The notes under the pieces: generated by a model | What the model saw: only the letters and a program-made list of their open reading frames with translations | Database searches by the model: none | Told to the model about the DNA's origin: nothing | Position numbers and translations under genes: made by a program | Part shown: piece by piece, positions 31,999 through 39,541 of the stretch | Numbering within the stretch: the first letter of the stretch is position 1 | Layout: each line of letters begins with the position of its first letter | Assembly (NCBI GenBank): GCA_011056555.1 | Contig: DSEQ01000043.1 | Coordinates: forward strand, 1 to 39,541 | Source of the DNA: Candidatus Zixiibacteriota bacterium | GTDB taxonomy: Bacteria > Zixibacteria > MSB-5A5 > JAABVY01 | DNA length: 39,541 nt | Reading direction: 5' to 3'

Positions 31999-34900
31999 TT
32001 ACATTCCTATATTCATATGCAGATAAGTCCTGATTTCCCACTCACTACCGTTATCAAACCCCGGCGCGTCGGGGACACATTCACCGTCAATCTTGATCGG
32101 GCAATAGCGAGGCGAATACTGATCCAGCGTTCTATAGGTCGCGCTAATGCCAAGCCGTGTCTGAGGAAGGTCAAACCATTCCGGTTTACCCAATATCTTC
32201 GATACATCCGCGGATAACTGCAGAGGATAAGTCAGATTGAAATCCCTGTGATAATCATAGGGACCCCAATCATTCAGTTTCACCGATGTAATAAATTTTG
32301 CCGAACCGTAAACGAGCCTTATATCGGCGCCATAGCGCTTAATCAGGCGGTCATCATTGCCGTTAGGTTCTCCCTCACCGGCATACAAATTAGCTATCAG
32401 CCCTAAATCCGGGCGGGCTTTGGACACAATTCGAGCATATGCTTCCCACAGATCTCGGGGCGGAGTTGCACCGTCAAATGCGAACGTCGTTCTGCCGTCA
32501 GCCAAAAATCCGATTGATGCATCCTGTGTTGTCGGGAAATGTCTGAATATGAAACCGAAAGTCGCCGCGAGTCTTGCATCTTCCCGCATATCGCTATCCC
32601 AGGTGTACATCCAGGTCGCCGGGGTCGGATCATATGTCAGAAGAAACTCGAATGCTGTGGCCTCACGATTTTCGCGGACCGCGAACGGGTCATCCAGCAC
32701 ATTTCGGGGCCGTCCCGGTTCCGGAACGTCGCCCGGTATTGGACCCTCGAGCGGTTTCTGCCAGAGGAAGTTTGGAGCAACTTCAAGATTGCCAAATCTG
32801 ACCGAGAGACCGGTCAGGATATTCCTCTGGTTGCCCTTGCCGCTGTCCTTCAGCCACCAACCCGTAAATGTCTGAGTGGCCGTCGGACCCCCGTCAGCGA
32901 CCAATCCCATGGACGCACCCTGCAGATACCAGTTGAGCCTCCCCTTCGAATATGAAAGCTTAAATTTTGCGCCAAAGGCGTCCGAGGATTGAATCCGGGC
33001 CTGAAATAAGCGATAATCTCCAGACTCGCCCTCAACGAGCTGATAAGTCTGGCCGGACTTGTTCTCCCCCGACCAGATTCCGCCAATTTCTATTTTAAAC
33101 GGTCCCGTTTGGGTCTCCAGATGAATTGTCGCTTTTCTTGTTTTCGGGAGCGGGATCGCAACCGAACTGACGGCATCCGTTCGGTCCTCGAGATCTTCCT
33201 GATATATCCCGGTTGCTGTAACAGAGCCGATGGTTCGCCGATATTTCATCAAAACGGCCGGATTGGCGCCCCACCACAATTGCGGACCAATAGCCGATTT
33301 TAGCCCGTCAATAGCCTTCTTGCCTGCAAACTCAAATCCAAGCGGAGCATCGGCGTTATAAATATCTATATTCGGACCATAATTGGCTTCCCTGTAAAGA
33401 CCGAAGAAGTCACCTTCATAACCCCAGTGATAATGTCCGCTCCGGTAAAATCCTTCGGCATTAAACCACTGATCTTCCCACGATATTGAAGCGTTGTAAA
33501 CTTTTAAGCGCTCAATATCGTTTAGTTCCATAGTCCCTTCATCAGTTAAAACTGTCTTGACCCGGCCGCGATTCTCGTAGAAAATTTCATCTATGGGATT
33601 TTCAGGAACATGGCCGAGATAATTCAGAGTTAGCACACCTCTAACATTTTCCGACGGTTTGGCTTCTATCTCAGAATAGTAAGACTGCAGATGATCAAAT
33701 CCACGAAACGAAGGATACCCCGGTCTGTCCGGATCGGGGTTGTCGGGTGTACTGACCCGCTCGCCACCGGTACTGATGGTTTCAAATTCTATTCGGAGGC
33801 CGCTGATCCTGACTTTGCTGTTCATCTCAGATAAGCGAGCCGCCTTGTCACCTCGAGCTTCCAGAACCGATCCCATCAGATTAATACTCGCGAAATGTTG
33901 GCGGATATTCTCAAGAGTTGTACCGGGACCATAGGGGTCCAATAAATAAGCCTTCTTCAAAGCATAGTAGGCCGCTCGGGGATACAGGTCATAAAGCCCG
34001 GACTGGTCGGGGAATCCTTTGGCGCAAATTCCCCACCATTCTTCGTTCATGTTGTTTTGACCTTCGACATAATCTTCCTCATAACCGCCGTTGGGCCATG
34101 AGGCGTTGATATCATGAATATCCAAATTTATTTCCTGGCCGTATTTCCACCAGCCATCCGAGAACTGGAATGTAAAACCGCCACAGGCATTGCCGACTCT
34201 TCCCTTTCCATATGATTGTTCGTAAATCTCCTGCCATTGTCCCTTAAGATAACGAGCCTGCATTCGCTGGTCTTCCTGCATGGTCTTCGCGTTAAATGCG
34301 TCCGATCCGAATTCCGTAAAAATCAGGGGAATACCGAGTTTCTCTTTGACTACCGCAAATGCATCCCGGGCTGAAATACCCCGATATACATTCGCGCCAA
34401 AGATGTCGAGCCCCTTCATTTCTTCAGCGATAATATCAATATATTGCAGATCTCCGTTCGCGATCGCGATGGGCCGGTTGGGATCCCTGTCTTTTATCAT
34501 TTGTGTAATTTCGCCAAAAAGAGAATAGAGATAACGCGCTTTTGCGGCATGCCGCTCACCTTCGGGAAGAGCCTCTGTCTCGGCTGAACTCCAGGTCAAA
34601 CCATAGTTGTTCTCATTTCCAAGCAACCACATCAGCATCCCGGGCGTATCCTTGAATTGATCAACCAAATCTTCCATTTCGGCTTTCAAGACTGAGCGAG
34701 TTTTTTTGTCGGAGTAATCTGTTTGCGGAATATAAGCGCCATCCATAGTTACACCATATCGGCCCAGAGGATGATTTATTACCGTGTAGATTCCGTAATT
34801 CACATATATATATTCCACCCAGCGTGGCGGGACACCGGCATATTGACGAATCGTGTTGACACCCATATTTTTTAGAAGCGGCATTTCCCTCGCCAGCGCG

Positions 34901-35160
34901 GCCTCGATGAAATCGTCAGATTGATTCCACAGACTGTATGAATAGTTCTTGCCAATCGGTACGTAATCCCAATTCATGCCAAGAATCATAAAATCCTGAC
35001 CATCAATCTGGATCTTTGACCCGGAGGGGTCATTGACAATGGTTACTTCTGGAATCTCCGCACCAATTGCGCTTTCCACACCCAAAACAAATAAAAAAAC
35101 TGAAATCGCTACAAGGAATATAGCTGGAAGCTTCAAAGAACTTTTTATCCCAGAAGCCAT
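31999..35160 (-). CDS. Exported TIM-barrel glycosidase with beta-barrel-like C-terminal region
   Basis: The ATG at 35160 has GGGAGG at correct spacing; a TTG two codons earlier abuts that site. The product has 1053 residues. It has a signal peptide ('PAIFLVAISVFLFVLGVESA'), a short beta domain, then a clan A TIM barrel resembling the GH2 catalytic domain. Candidate acid/base Glu183 is in 'MWLLGNENNYG' and candidate nucleophile Glu283 in 'LIFTEFGSDAF', about 100 residues apart as expected. After about residue 415 the sequence changes to some 640 residues of alternating strands with aromatic girdle-like residues ('SEIEAKPSENVRGVLTLNYL', 'LGISATYRTLDQYS'), ending 'EWEIRTYLHMNIGM'. This looks like an outer-membrane barrel. 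An enzyme joined to its own pore is therefore possible; the barrel assignment is inferred. Confidence 0.75.
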   Translation of the reverse strand: MASGIKSSLKLPAIFLVAISVFLFVLGVESAIGAEIPEVTIVNDPSGSKIQIDGQDFMILGMNWDYVPIGKNYSYSLWNQSDDFIEAALAREMPLLKNMGVNTIRQYAGVPPRWVEYIYVNYGIYTVINHPLGRYGVTMDGAYIPQTDYSDKKTRSVLKAEMEDLVDQFKDTPGMLMWLLGNENNYGLTWSSAETEALPEGERHAAKARYLYSLFGEITQMIKDRDPNRPIAIANGDLQYIDIIAEEMKGLDIFGANVYRGISARDAFAVVKEKLGIPLIFTEFGSDAFNAKTMQEDQRMQARYLKGQWQEIYEQSYGKGRVGNACGGFTFQFSDGWWKYGQEINLDIHDINASWPNGGYEEDYVEGQNNMNEEWWGICAKGFPDQSGLYDLYPRAAYYALKKAYLLDPYGPGTTLENIRQHFASINLMGSVLEARGDKAARLSEMNSKVRISGLRIEFETISTGGERVSTPDNPDPDRPGYPSFRGFDHLQSYYSEIEAKPSENVRGVLTLNYLGHVPENPIDEIFYENRGRVKTVLTDEGTMELNDIERLKVYNASISWEDQWFNAEGFYRSGHYHWGYEGDFFGLYREANYGPNIDIYNADAPLGFEFAGKKAIDGLKSAIGPQLWWGANPAVLMKYRRTIGSVTATGIYQEDLEDRTDAVSSVAIPLPKTRKATIHLETQTGPFKIEIGGIWSGENKSGQTYQLVEGESGDYRLFQARIQSSDAFGAKFKLSYSKGRLNWYLQGASMGLVADGGPTATQTFTGWWLKDSGKGNQRNILTGLSVRFGNLEVAPNFLWQKPLEGPIPGDVPEPGRPRNVLDDPFAVRENREATAFEFLLTYDPTPATWMYTWDSDMREDARLAATFGFIFRHFPTTQDASIGFLADGRTTFAFDGATPPRDLWEAYARIVSKARPDLGLIANLYAGEGEPNGNDDRLIKRYGADIRLVYGSAKFITSVKLNDWGPYDYHRDFNLTYPLQLSADVSKILGKPEWFDLPQTRLGISATYRTLDQYSPRYCPIKIDGECVPDAPGFDNGSEWEIRTYLHMNIGM

Positions 35161-35248
35161 AAACAACCTCCCGGCTTATAAGTCTATGCAAAATAAGGCA
35201 GTAATCTTAAGGACAACAGTCCAAAAAACAAAAATCTGCCAGATAAAT

Positions 35249-35273
35249 ACTTTGTTCTCTCACCGAACAAAGT
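35249..35273. promoter_or_regulatory. Operator palindrome, copy 2
   Basis: A perfect inverted repeat, ACTTTGTTC-N7-GAACAAAGT, with arms and spacer length identical to copy 1 at 20748-20772; here the symmetry extends to 11 bp arms (35247-35275). It overlaps the -10 box of the minus-strand promoter. Together the two copies define a local regulon, probably of the ROK protein. Confidence 0.82.
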
Positions 35274-35297
35274 ATTGATATTTTGCGGTTTTGTCAA
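35269..35297 (-). promoter_or_regulatory. Sigma-70 promoter of the TIM-barrel/GH3 operon
   Basis: On the minus strand, TTGACA (35297-35292) and TACTTT (35274-35269) are separated by 17 bp, about 110 bp before the start at 35160. Boxes and spacing match the promoter at 20724-20752 exactly, while the spacer sequences differ. Confidence 0.8.
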
Positions 35298-35652
35298 GTT
35301 AATTTACTGGTTTTATTAGAACCTAGTAGATTTGAAAAAGCAGCAGATTTCAAAATCGGCCGGTATTTTTGCGCCTGTCTGTTAACCATAAACTACTATG
35401 TAACAACACATTACGACAATAAAGAAGAGCGGGCGCTTTGCGAATTCCCATCCTGGCCCTGTTACCTTGAGAATTACGCCTTTACTCATATCGGCTGGGG
35501 CCGCGATCTTTTCGCAGCCCGACGGGCAACGCGATAGAAGCACAGATAATTATTGACAACGAGCCGTGTAAACGGTTTTCTTCTATGGGATAAACTGATG
35601 AGTTCGGGTGGAAGAAAATGATCGCAATTAATACCGGCGGAGGAAGCATTTA
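35298..35652. other. Spacer upstream of the aldo/keto reductase gene
   Basis: About 355 bases between the divergent minus-strand promoter and the reductase gene. Only an 84-codon frame (35283-35537) without recognisable motif is present. It should contain the reductase promoter, but no convincing -35/-10 pair or further operator copy was seen. Confidence 0.35.
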
Positions 35653-36603
35653 ATGAACTACAGAAGAGTTGGCAAGGCGGGAATCAAAGTATCAGAAATA
35701 GCCCTTGGATCATGGCTCACCTATGGCGGTTCAGTTGAAACCAAACAGGCAGAGTCCATTATCCATGCGGCACTTGCTTGTGGAATCAACTACTTCGACC
35801 TGGCCGATGTCTACTCCGATGGAAAAGCAGAAGAAGTTGTCGGACGTGCGGTAAAAGGTCAGCTTAGATCTGATCTCGTGGTCTCAAGCAAACTTTTCTG
35901 GCCGATGTCCGAGAATCCCAACGATCGCGGTCTCAGCCGCAAACACATTATGGAATCGGTCGAAAAATCCCTCAAACGAATCGGCACCGATTATCTTGAC
36001 ATCTACTTCTGTCATCGATTCGATCCCGAAACTGAGGTTGAGGAAACAGTTCGGGCTATGGATGATCTGGTCAGGCAGGGAAAGATTCTCTATTGGGGCA
36101 CCTCCGATTGGTCGGCGGCACAGATAGAACGGGCTGTTGGCGAAGCTCACTTCCATAAAACCTATCCCCCCATTGTCGAGCAGCCAGGCTACAATATGTT
36201 TGCCCGGCACATTGAACCGGAAATCATACCGGTCTGTATTCGAAACGGCATAGGTCTAACCGTCTACTCACCGCTGGCACAGGGACTTTTGACCGGGAAA
36301 TACAATGAACAAACCCCTCCGGACAGCAGGGGCGCAACGACCTCATGGCTGGAGCAGTCTTTGACATCGGCCAATATTGAAAAAACGAAACAGCTCACGA
36401 AAGTGGCGCAATCGCACGGCATAACTCTTTCTCAACTGGCATTGGCCTGGGTTCTGAGTCACCCGGTTGTGAGCTCAGCAATCATTGGAGCCACCAGCGT
36501 GGAGCATGTCGAAGAGAATGTCGCGGCGGTGGATGTTGAACTGTCGTCAGAAACACTGGCGGAAATAGAGAAAATTATCGGTAATGGACCCGGCGAAAAA
36601 TAG
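35653..36603 (+). CDS. Aldo/keto reductase
   Basis: A 316-residue NADPH-dependent oxidoreductase of the AKR superfamily, close to the voltage-gated potassium channel beta-subunit/YghZ type. The catalytic tetrad is present: Asp49 ('FDLADVY'), Tyr54, Lys80 ('VVSSKLFWP') and His121 ('YFCHRFDP'). The opening 'MNYRRVGKAGIKVSEIALGS' and the C-terminal 'LAWVLSHPVVSSAIIGATS' are typical. GGAGG lies eight bases before ATG 35653. It is a soluble cytoplasmic enzyme that reduces or oxidises carbonyl groups. It sits between the glucan gene clusters, so a link to sugar metabolism is plausible but not shown. Confidence 0.92.
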   Translation: MNYRRVGKAGIKVSEIALGSWLTYGGSVETKQAESIIHAALACGINYFDLADVYSDGKAEEVVGRAVKGQLRSDLVVSSKLFWPMSENPNDRGLSRKHIMESVEKSLKRIGTDYLDIYFCHRFDPETEVEETVRAMDDLVRQGKILYWGTSDWSAAQIERAVGEAHFHKTYPPIVEQPGYNMFARHIEPEIIPVCIRNGIGLTVYSPLAQGLLTGKYNEQTPPDSRGATTSWLEQSLTSANIEKTKQLTKVAQSHGITLSQLALAWVLSHPVVSSAIIGATSVEHVEENVAAVDVELSSETLAEIEKIIGNGPGEK

Positions 36604-36785
36604 ACGTTGTTTTTTGCGACAAACTTCGGTCTGGAGGTTGCCGATAACAACTATATGTCAAAAAGATGCCCGGGGATACACAATTGTAGAGATTAAGATG
36701 GTTATTTCAGTTATAAATTCAAGGGTGCTCCTCTTTTCATAAAAACATTGCAAAGAAGGTAATAGTGTTTTAGATTCTAAACCAA

Positions 36786-36820
36786 AAACCTGAATTATCT
36801 GGATAAATAGATTCAGGTTT
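36786..36820. other. 10-bp inverted repeat between the reductase and GH17 genes
   Basis: AAACCTGAAT and ATTCAGGTTT are separated by 15 bases. A short A-run precedes and TGTTAC follows, so it could be a weak terminator for the reductase gene. Alternatively it is a regulatory site about 60 bp before the GH17-like gene. The 274-bp gap (36604-36877) holds nothing else recognised. Confidence 0.45.
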
Positions 36821-36877
36821 GTTACACATCCCGGCAATCAACCATTTGCTTGTCCGATAAGATGAAAGGAGCACGGG

Positions 36878-38002
36878 ATGAAAAGGTCTATGCAACTGCC
36901 GTTATGCGTTGTAGCTATAACCGGTGCAATGATGTTGTTGACATGTAACCAGGATGGATCGAAAACCAAACAAAATGATTTTCAATCAGACATGGCAGAG
37001 CTAAGAACCGAACTGGAATCCGGCCTTTCCCGGCAAAGGGAAGAGCCATTTGAATTACGTTCCTTTGAACCGTATATCGGCGATAAATGGATAGGGAACG
37101 CGGTTGCTTACGGTTGCTATCGGGCCGGCCAGGCTCCCGGACAGAAAGGACCCAGCGATGCTGAACTCCTTGAAGATCTGAACACAATGTCCGAGCACTG
37201 GAATCTGATCAGGGTCTACGGCGCGGACCGTGATACCGAGCGCATCTTACGCCTGATTGAAACCCACAAGCTGCCCCTCAGAGTGATCCAGGGTATCTGG
37301 CTGGCACCCGAAGAAAACGATCCGGAACACAGAGAGGCTAATATAAACCAGGTTATACTGGGGATTGAACTGGCCAAATTATATCCCGACATCATCCTTG
37401 CCATCAGTGTGGCAAATGAAACCCAGGTATTCTGGTCAGGGAATAAGATGAATCCTGAAAACCTTATCCGCTATATCCGTGCCGTGAGAAGCAATGTCAC
37501 TGTGCCGGTTACCACAGCCGATGATTACCTTTACTGGAACAAACCTGAAAGCAGATACTTGGCTGATGAATTGGACTTTGTCTTTGCTCACATACATCCC
37601 CTCTGGAACGGGAAGCTGCTAAGTGATGCCATAAGCTGGATTAATGACATTTATCATGAACTTCAAGAAATGCATCCCGACCAAACCATAGTTATTGGAG
37701 AAACAGGCTGGGCTACCGATTATAACCCCGAAAAAACCGGACCCGGCGAACAGGGAACGCTGATAAAGGGCGAGGTCGGCATTGAGGCTCAAGCTGCATT
37801 CCTGATCCAGCTGAATCAGTGGATTGAATCGAAGCAGGTTACAACCTTCCTTTTTGAAGCTTTCGATGAGCCATGGAAAGGGGGTGGTGAGGACTCCCCC
37901 CCCAACGAAGTTGAAAAAAACTGGGGTGTTTACGACGAGGATCGAACTCCGAAAGAATCATTTCTTAAGTATCTTGATCATCGGCACAAAGGCGACGAAT
38001 AG
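36878..38002 (+). CDS. GH17-like beta-1,3-glucanase lipoprotein
   Basis: ATG 36878 follows AAAGGAG. The 374-residue protein begins with a lipoprotein signal ('VVAITGAMMLLTC', Cys23), so it is membrane-anchored and exported. The remainder is a TIM barrel like bacterial GH17 / COG5309 beta-1,3-glucan enzymes: 'WNLIRVYGADRDT' (108-120), acid/base Glu181 in 'ISVANETQVFW', nucleophile Glu275 in 'IVIGETGWAT', and 'FLFEAFDEPWK' then 'WGVYDEDRTPK' at the end. GH17 enzymes hydrolyse or transfer beta-1,3-glucan chains. This fits the laminarin-type genes upstream and completes a set of GH3, GH16, GH17 and phosphorylase. No copy of the shared operator was found before it. Confidence 0.85.
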   Translation: MKRSMQLPLCVVAITGAMMLLTCNQDGSKTKQNDFQSDMAELRTELESGLSRQREEPFELRSFEPYIGDKWIGNAVAYGCYRAGQAPGQKGPSDAELLEDLNTMSEHWNLIRVYGADRDTERILRLIETHKLPLRVIQGIWLAPEENDPEHREANINQVILGIELAKLYPDIILAISVANETQVFWSGNKMNPENLIRYIRAVRSNVTVPVTTADDYLYWNKPESRYLADELDFVFAHIHPLWNGKLLSDAISWINDIYHELQEMHPDQTIVIGETGWATDYNPEKTGPGEQGTLIKGEVGIEAQAAFLIQLNQWIESKQVTTFLFEAFDEPWKGGGEDSPPNEVEKNWGVYDEDRTPKESFLKYLDHRHKGDE

Positions 38003-38140
38003 AGTAAGCTCCTATTCCGCCTGTATGATCTGAAAATCCGATCTCCTTATTCACCGTTTCCAGGACAGTGATCATCCGGTATCCAAGAAGATGTTGTTGC
38101 TGAAGCAGGCCCGAAAAACGGCCACAAGCTGGGTACATTA

Positions 38141-38206
38141 CGGTGTAAGCCTTTGTGCCGCAAAGCGAGTATGGGATTCGATTTCTTCACCTCCATCTTA
38201 ATATAG
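38141..38206. repeat. Dispersed imperfect repeat, copy B
   Basis: Partner of copy A at 14991-15056, about 75 percent identical by eye over about 60 bp and in the same orientation. On the minus strand it reads 'EIESHTRFAAQRLTP' then a stop. It lies in the 348-bp gap between the GH17-like and DUF192 genes, which otherwise shows no gene. Confidence 0.5.
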
Positions 38207-38350
38207 GCCGCTGTAATGAAACACATTGAATCTCTATTTTGATTACAGATACTTCTGATGACACTACTGTGTTCCGGAGACCCTAAGTTCAAACTTGCAA
38301 AATCCTTCGATGAAGTTATTTTTCCGGAAAGCTCATAAGATGGGGTGAGA

Positions 38351-38755
38351 ATGTCAGAAAAAGACAAGCTGGAGAATAATACTGATGAGCCGGCTCTATT
38401 AGCTGTAAATGTCTCCAAGGAAAAAACGGTTCTCGCGCAGCGGGTCGAGTGGGCAGGGACAAGTGCAGGGCGGCGTCATGGGCTTTTGGGTCGGAGCGAG
38501 CTCGATCCCGAGGAGGGTATGTACCTTGCTCCATGTCAATGGATACACACATTTTGGATGAAGTTTCCCATTGACGTCTTATTCCTGGCTAAGAATGGGC
38601 GGGTGATGGCAATACACCATAGCCTTCGTCCCTTTCGTCTCTCTCGACCTGTACTCCGTGCCCAGGGGGTGCTGGAGCTGGCTGCGGGCAGGGCCAGGGC
38701 CACAAATACCGAGATCGGCGACATTGTGGAATTCTGGGAAGAGCGTGTACGTTAA
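38351..38755 (+). CDS. DUF192 family protein
   Basis: The ATG at 38351 is used, with GGGGTGA just upstream; a GTG two codons earlier overlaps that site. The 134-residue protein has the DUF192 pattern: 'RRHGLLGRSELDPEEGMYL' (about 42-60), 'CQWIHTFWMKFPIDVLFL' (62-79), 'GRVMAIHHSLRPFR' (83-96) and 'VLELAAGRA' (107-115). The family is a small beta-fold found across bacteria and archaea, often exported, whose function is unknown. This copy has no signal peptide, so it is probably cytoplasmic. It is a stand-alone gene after the glucan locus. Confidence 0.88.
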   Translation: MSEKDKLENNTDEPALLAVNVSKEKTVLAQRVEWAGTSAGRRHGLLGRSELDPEEGMYLAPCQWIHTFWMKFPIDVLFLAKNGRVMAIHHSLRPFRLSRPVLRAQGVLELAAGRARATNTEIGDIVEFWEERVR

Positions 38756-39027
38756 ATAGTCAAATTGCTTTTTCCACACCCTTGCCGATTCCCATCATTA
38801 ACAATAATTTACATCAAAATGCTGTACAAACATCCTCCCGGAGATACCAATGAAATCAACGATGAGTACTATTTGTTAATCTCCAGATGACCGTAAATAC
38901 GCATTATTACTGTATTTTTGGGAACCTTTAAATTCAAATCCTGTTTTCAAAAATATCAAGTTACATGTCTAGGGGGGACTGAAATTAATTTATTGTTTAT
39001 AAACTTCAAACCTGAAAGGAGACCTAC

Positions 39028-39541
39028 GTGAACAAAAAGTTAGGGCTTTTGTTGGTAGCAGCTCTTTTAATCGGTTTTTCCCAGGCGGCCACAGCGGAGG
39101 ATTGCCTGGAAATCAACTTTGAAATGTCCGACACAGTGTACACTTTCCCGGGCAACTTCTTTGTTGAGGGCTCTTTCGAAATGACCAATTGCGGCGAAAA
39201 TGGCGTCCGCGTTTGGCTTGAAAGCACCAGCCCGATTGAGTCATTCGGTCAGGTGCGCGGAAATGTCAAGCTCGGTGCGGGCGAGACATATGTCAGAAAC
39301 ATTCATTTCCCGGTGCCGCCACCGGTTCCCGCAGGGGAATATGAAATCTGCATCACTGCCACGGTTGGTGATATGATGTACGAAGAATGCCGTACACTGG
39401 TAGTTCTAAAAGAGATGGTTGAGGAAAAATTTGCTCGTTTGCAGGTCATCCACAATGCGGCCGATCCGGGTGCTGAGATGGTTGATGTGTGGGTGAATGA
39501 TGATCTCTTTCTGGATGATTTTGAGTTCCGCACTGCGACCC
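39028..39541 (+). CDS. Exported DUF4397 protein (3' truncated)
   Basis: A GTG start at 39028 is supported by GAAAGGAG seven bases upstream. It opens a signal peptide ('LGLLLVAALLIGFSQAATA', cleavage after ATA). The first about 125 mature residues form a beta domain with paired cysteines ('NCGENG', 'YEICITATVGD', 'YEECRTLVV'). At about residue 139 begins 'ARLQVIHNAADPGAEMVDVW', the unmistakable opening of a DUF4397 domain, often seen in secreted proteins of this bacterial group. The frame is open to the right edge, so the gene continues beyond the window. It is predicted to be exported; its role is unknown. Confidence 0.85.
   Translation, partial: MNKKLGLLLVAALLIGFSQAATAEDCLEINFEMSDTVYTFPGNFFVEGSFEMTNCGENGVRVWLESTSPIESFGQVRGNVKLGAGETYVRNIHFPVPPPVPAGEYEICITATVGDMMYEECRTLVVLKEMVEEKFARLQVIHNAADPGAEMVDVWVNDDLFLDDFEFRTAT

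Noticed and set aside
20846..35160. SusC/SusD-type import pair
   Set aside because: No TonB-dependent receptor plug or SusD-like helical repeat is seen. The lipoproteins are beta-rich CBM proteins.

Overview
The window looks like a chromosomal contig from an uncultured Gram-negative bacterium of the Fibrobacterota-Chlorobiota-Bacteroidota neighbourhood, most like candidate division Zixibacteria or a relative. The signs are a C-terminal sorting domain of the type 'QNYPNPFNPET', dockerin pairs of the type 'VSDAVFIINYVFVGG', lipoproteins, outer-membrane beta-barrel proteins and a DUF4397 protein. The taxonomic placement is inference. No rRNA, tRNA, CRISPR array or intact insertion sequence was found.

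Left part (1-6.1 kb): the tail of a secreted FG-GAP protein, a sigma factor reduced to region 2, a small outer-membrane protein and a very large protein with three beta-barrel-like segments. From 6.1 to 11.8 kb lies a partly decayed zone. It holds a frameshifted universal-stress-protein relic, a broken FG-GAP/VCBS relic and two short frameshifted genes, with an intact HerA-like ATPase, a DUF4332 protein and one doubtful membrane protein between them.

From 11.4 to 14.9 kb is an AT-rich, promoter-led, tightly spaced run of four unfamiliar genes. Its second gene joins an HExxH zincin-like domain in one open frame to an IS256-type transposase domain that has lost two of its three catalytic acids.

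From 15.3 to 38.0 kb is a locus for beta-1,3-glucan (laminarin-type) use that has no SusC/SusD pair. It contains a large GH94/149/161-type glucan phosphorylase, a secreted dockerin-GH16-like protein, and an operon on the plus strand. That operon encodes a lipoprotein with three putative carbohydrate-binding repeats, a secreted dockerin paralogue of it, a ROK regulator, a GH16 laminarinase lipoprotein and a GPH-type sugar symporter. A convergent minus-strand pair encodes a signal-peptide-bearing TIM-barrel glycosidase with a long beta-barrel-like tail and a GH3 beta-glucosidase without a signal peptide. An aldo/keto reductase and a GH17-like lipoprotein follow.

The strongest regulatory signal is that the plus-strand operon and the minus-strand pair start from promoters built identically: TTGACA, 17 bp, TACTTT. 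In both, the -10 box is overlapped by the same palindrome, ACTTTGTTC-N7-GAACAAAGT. The obvious candidate ligand-controlled repressor is the ROK protein encoded between them. Working model (inference): surface proteins bind and cut the glucan, oligosaccharides cross the outer membrane (possibly through the barrel-tailed enzyme), the symporter imports them, and cytoplasmic GH3 and phosphorylase finish the breakdown. The right edge carries a DUF192 protein and the start of a DUF4397 protein.
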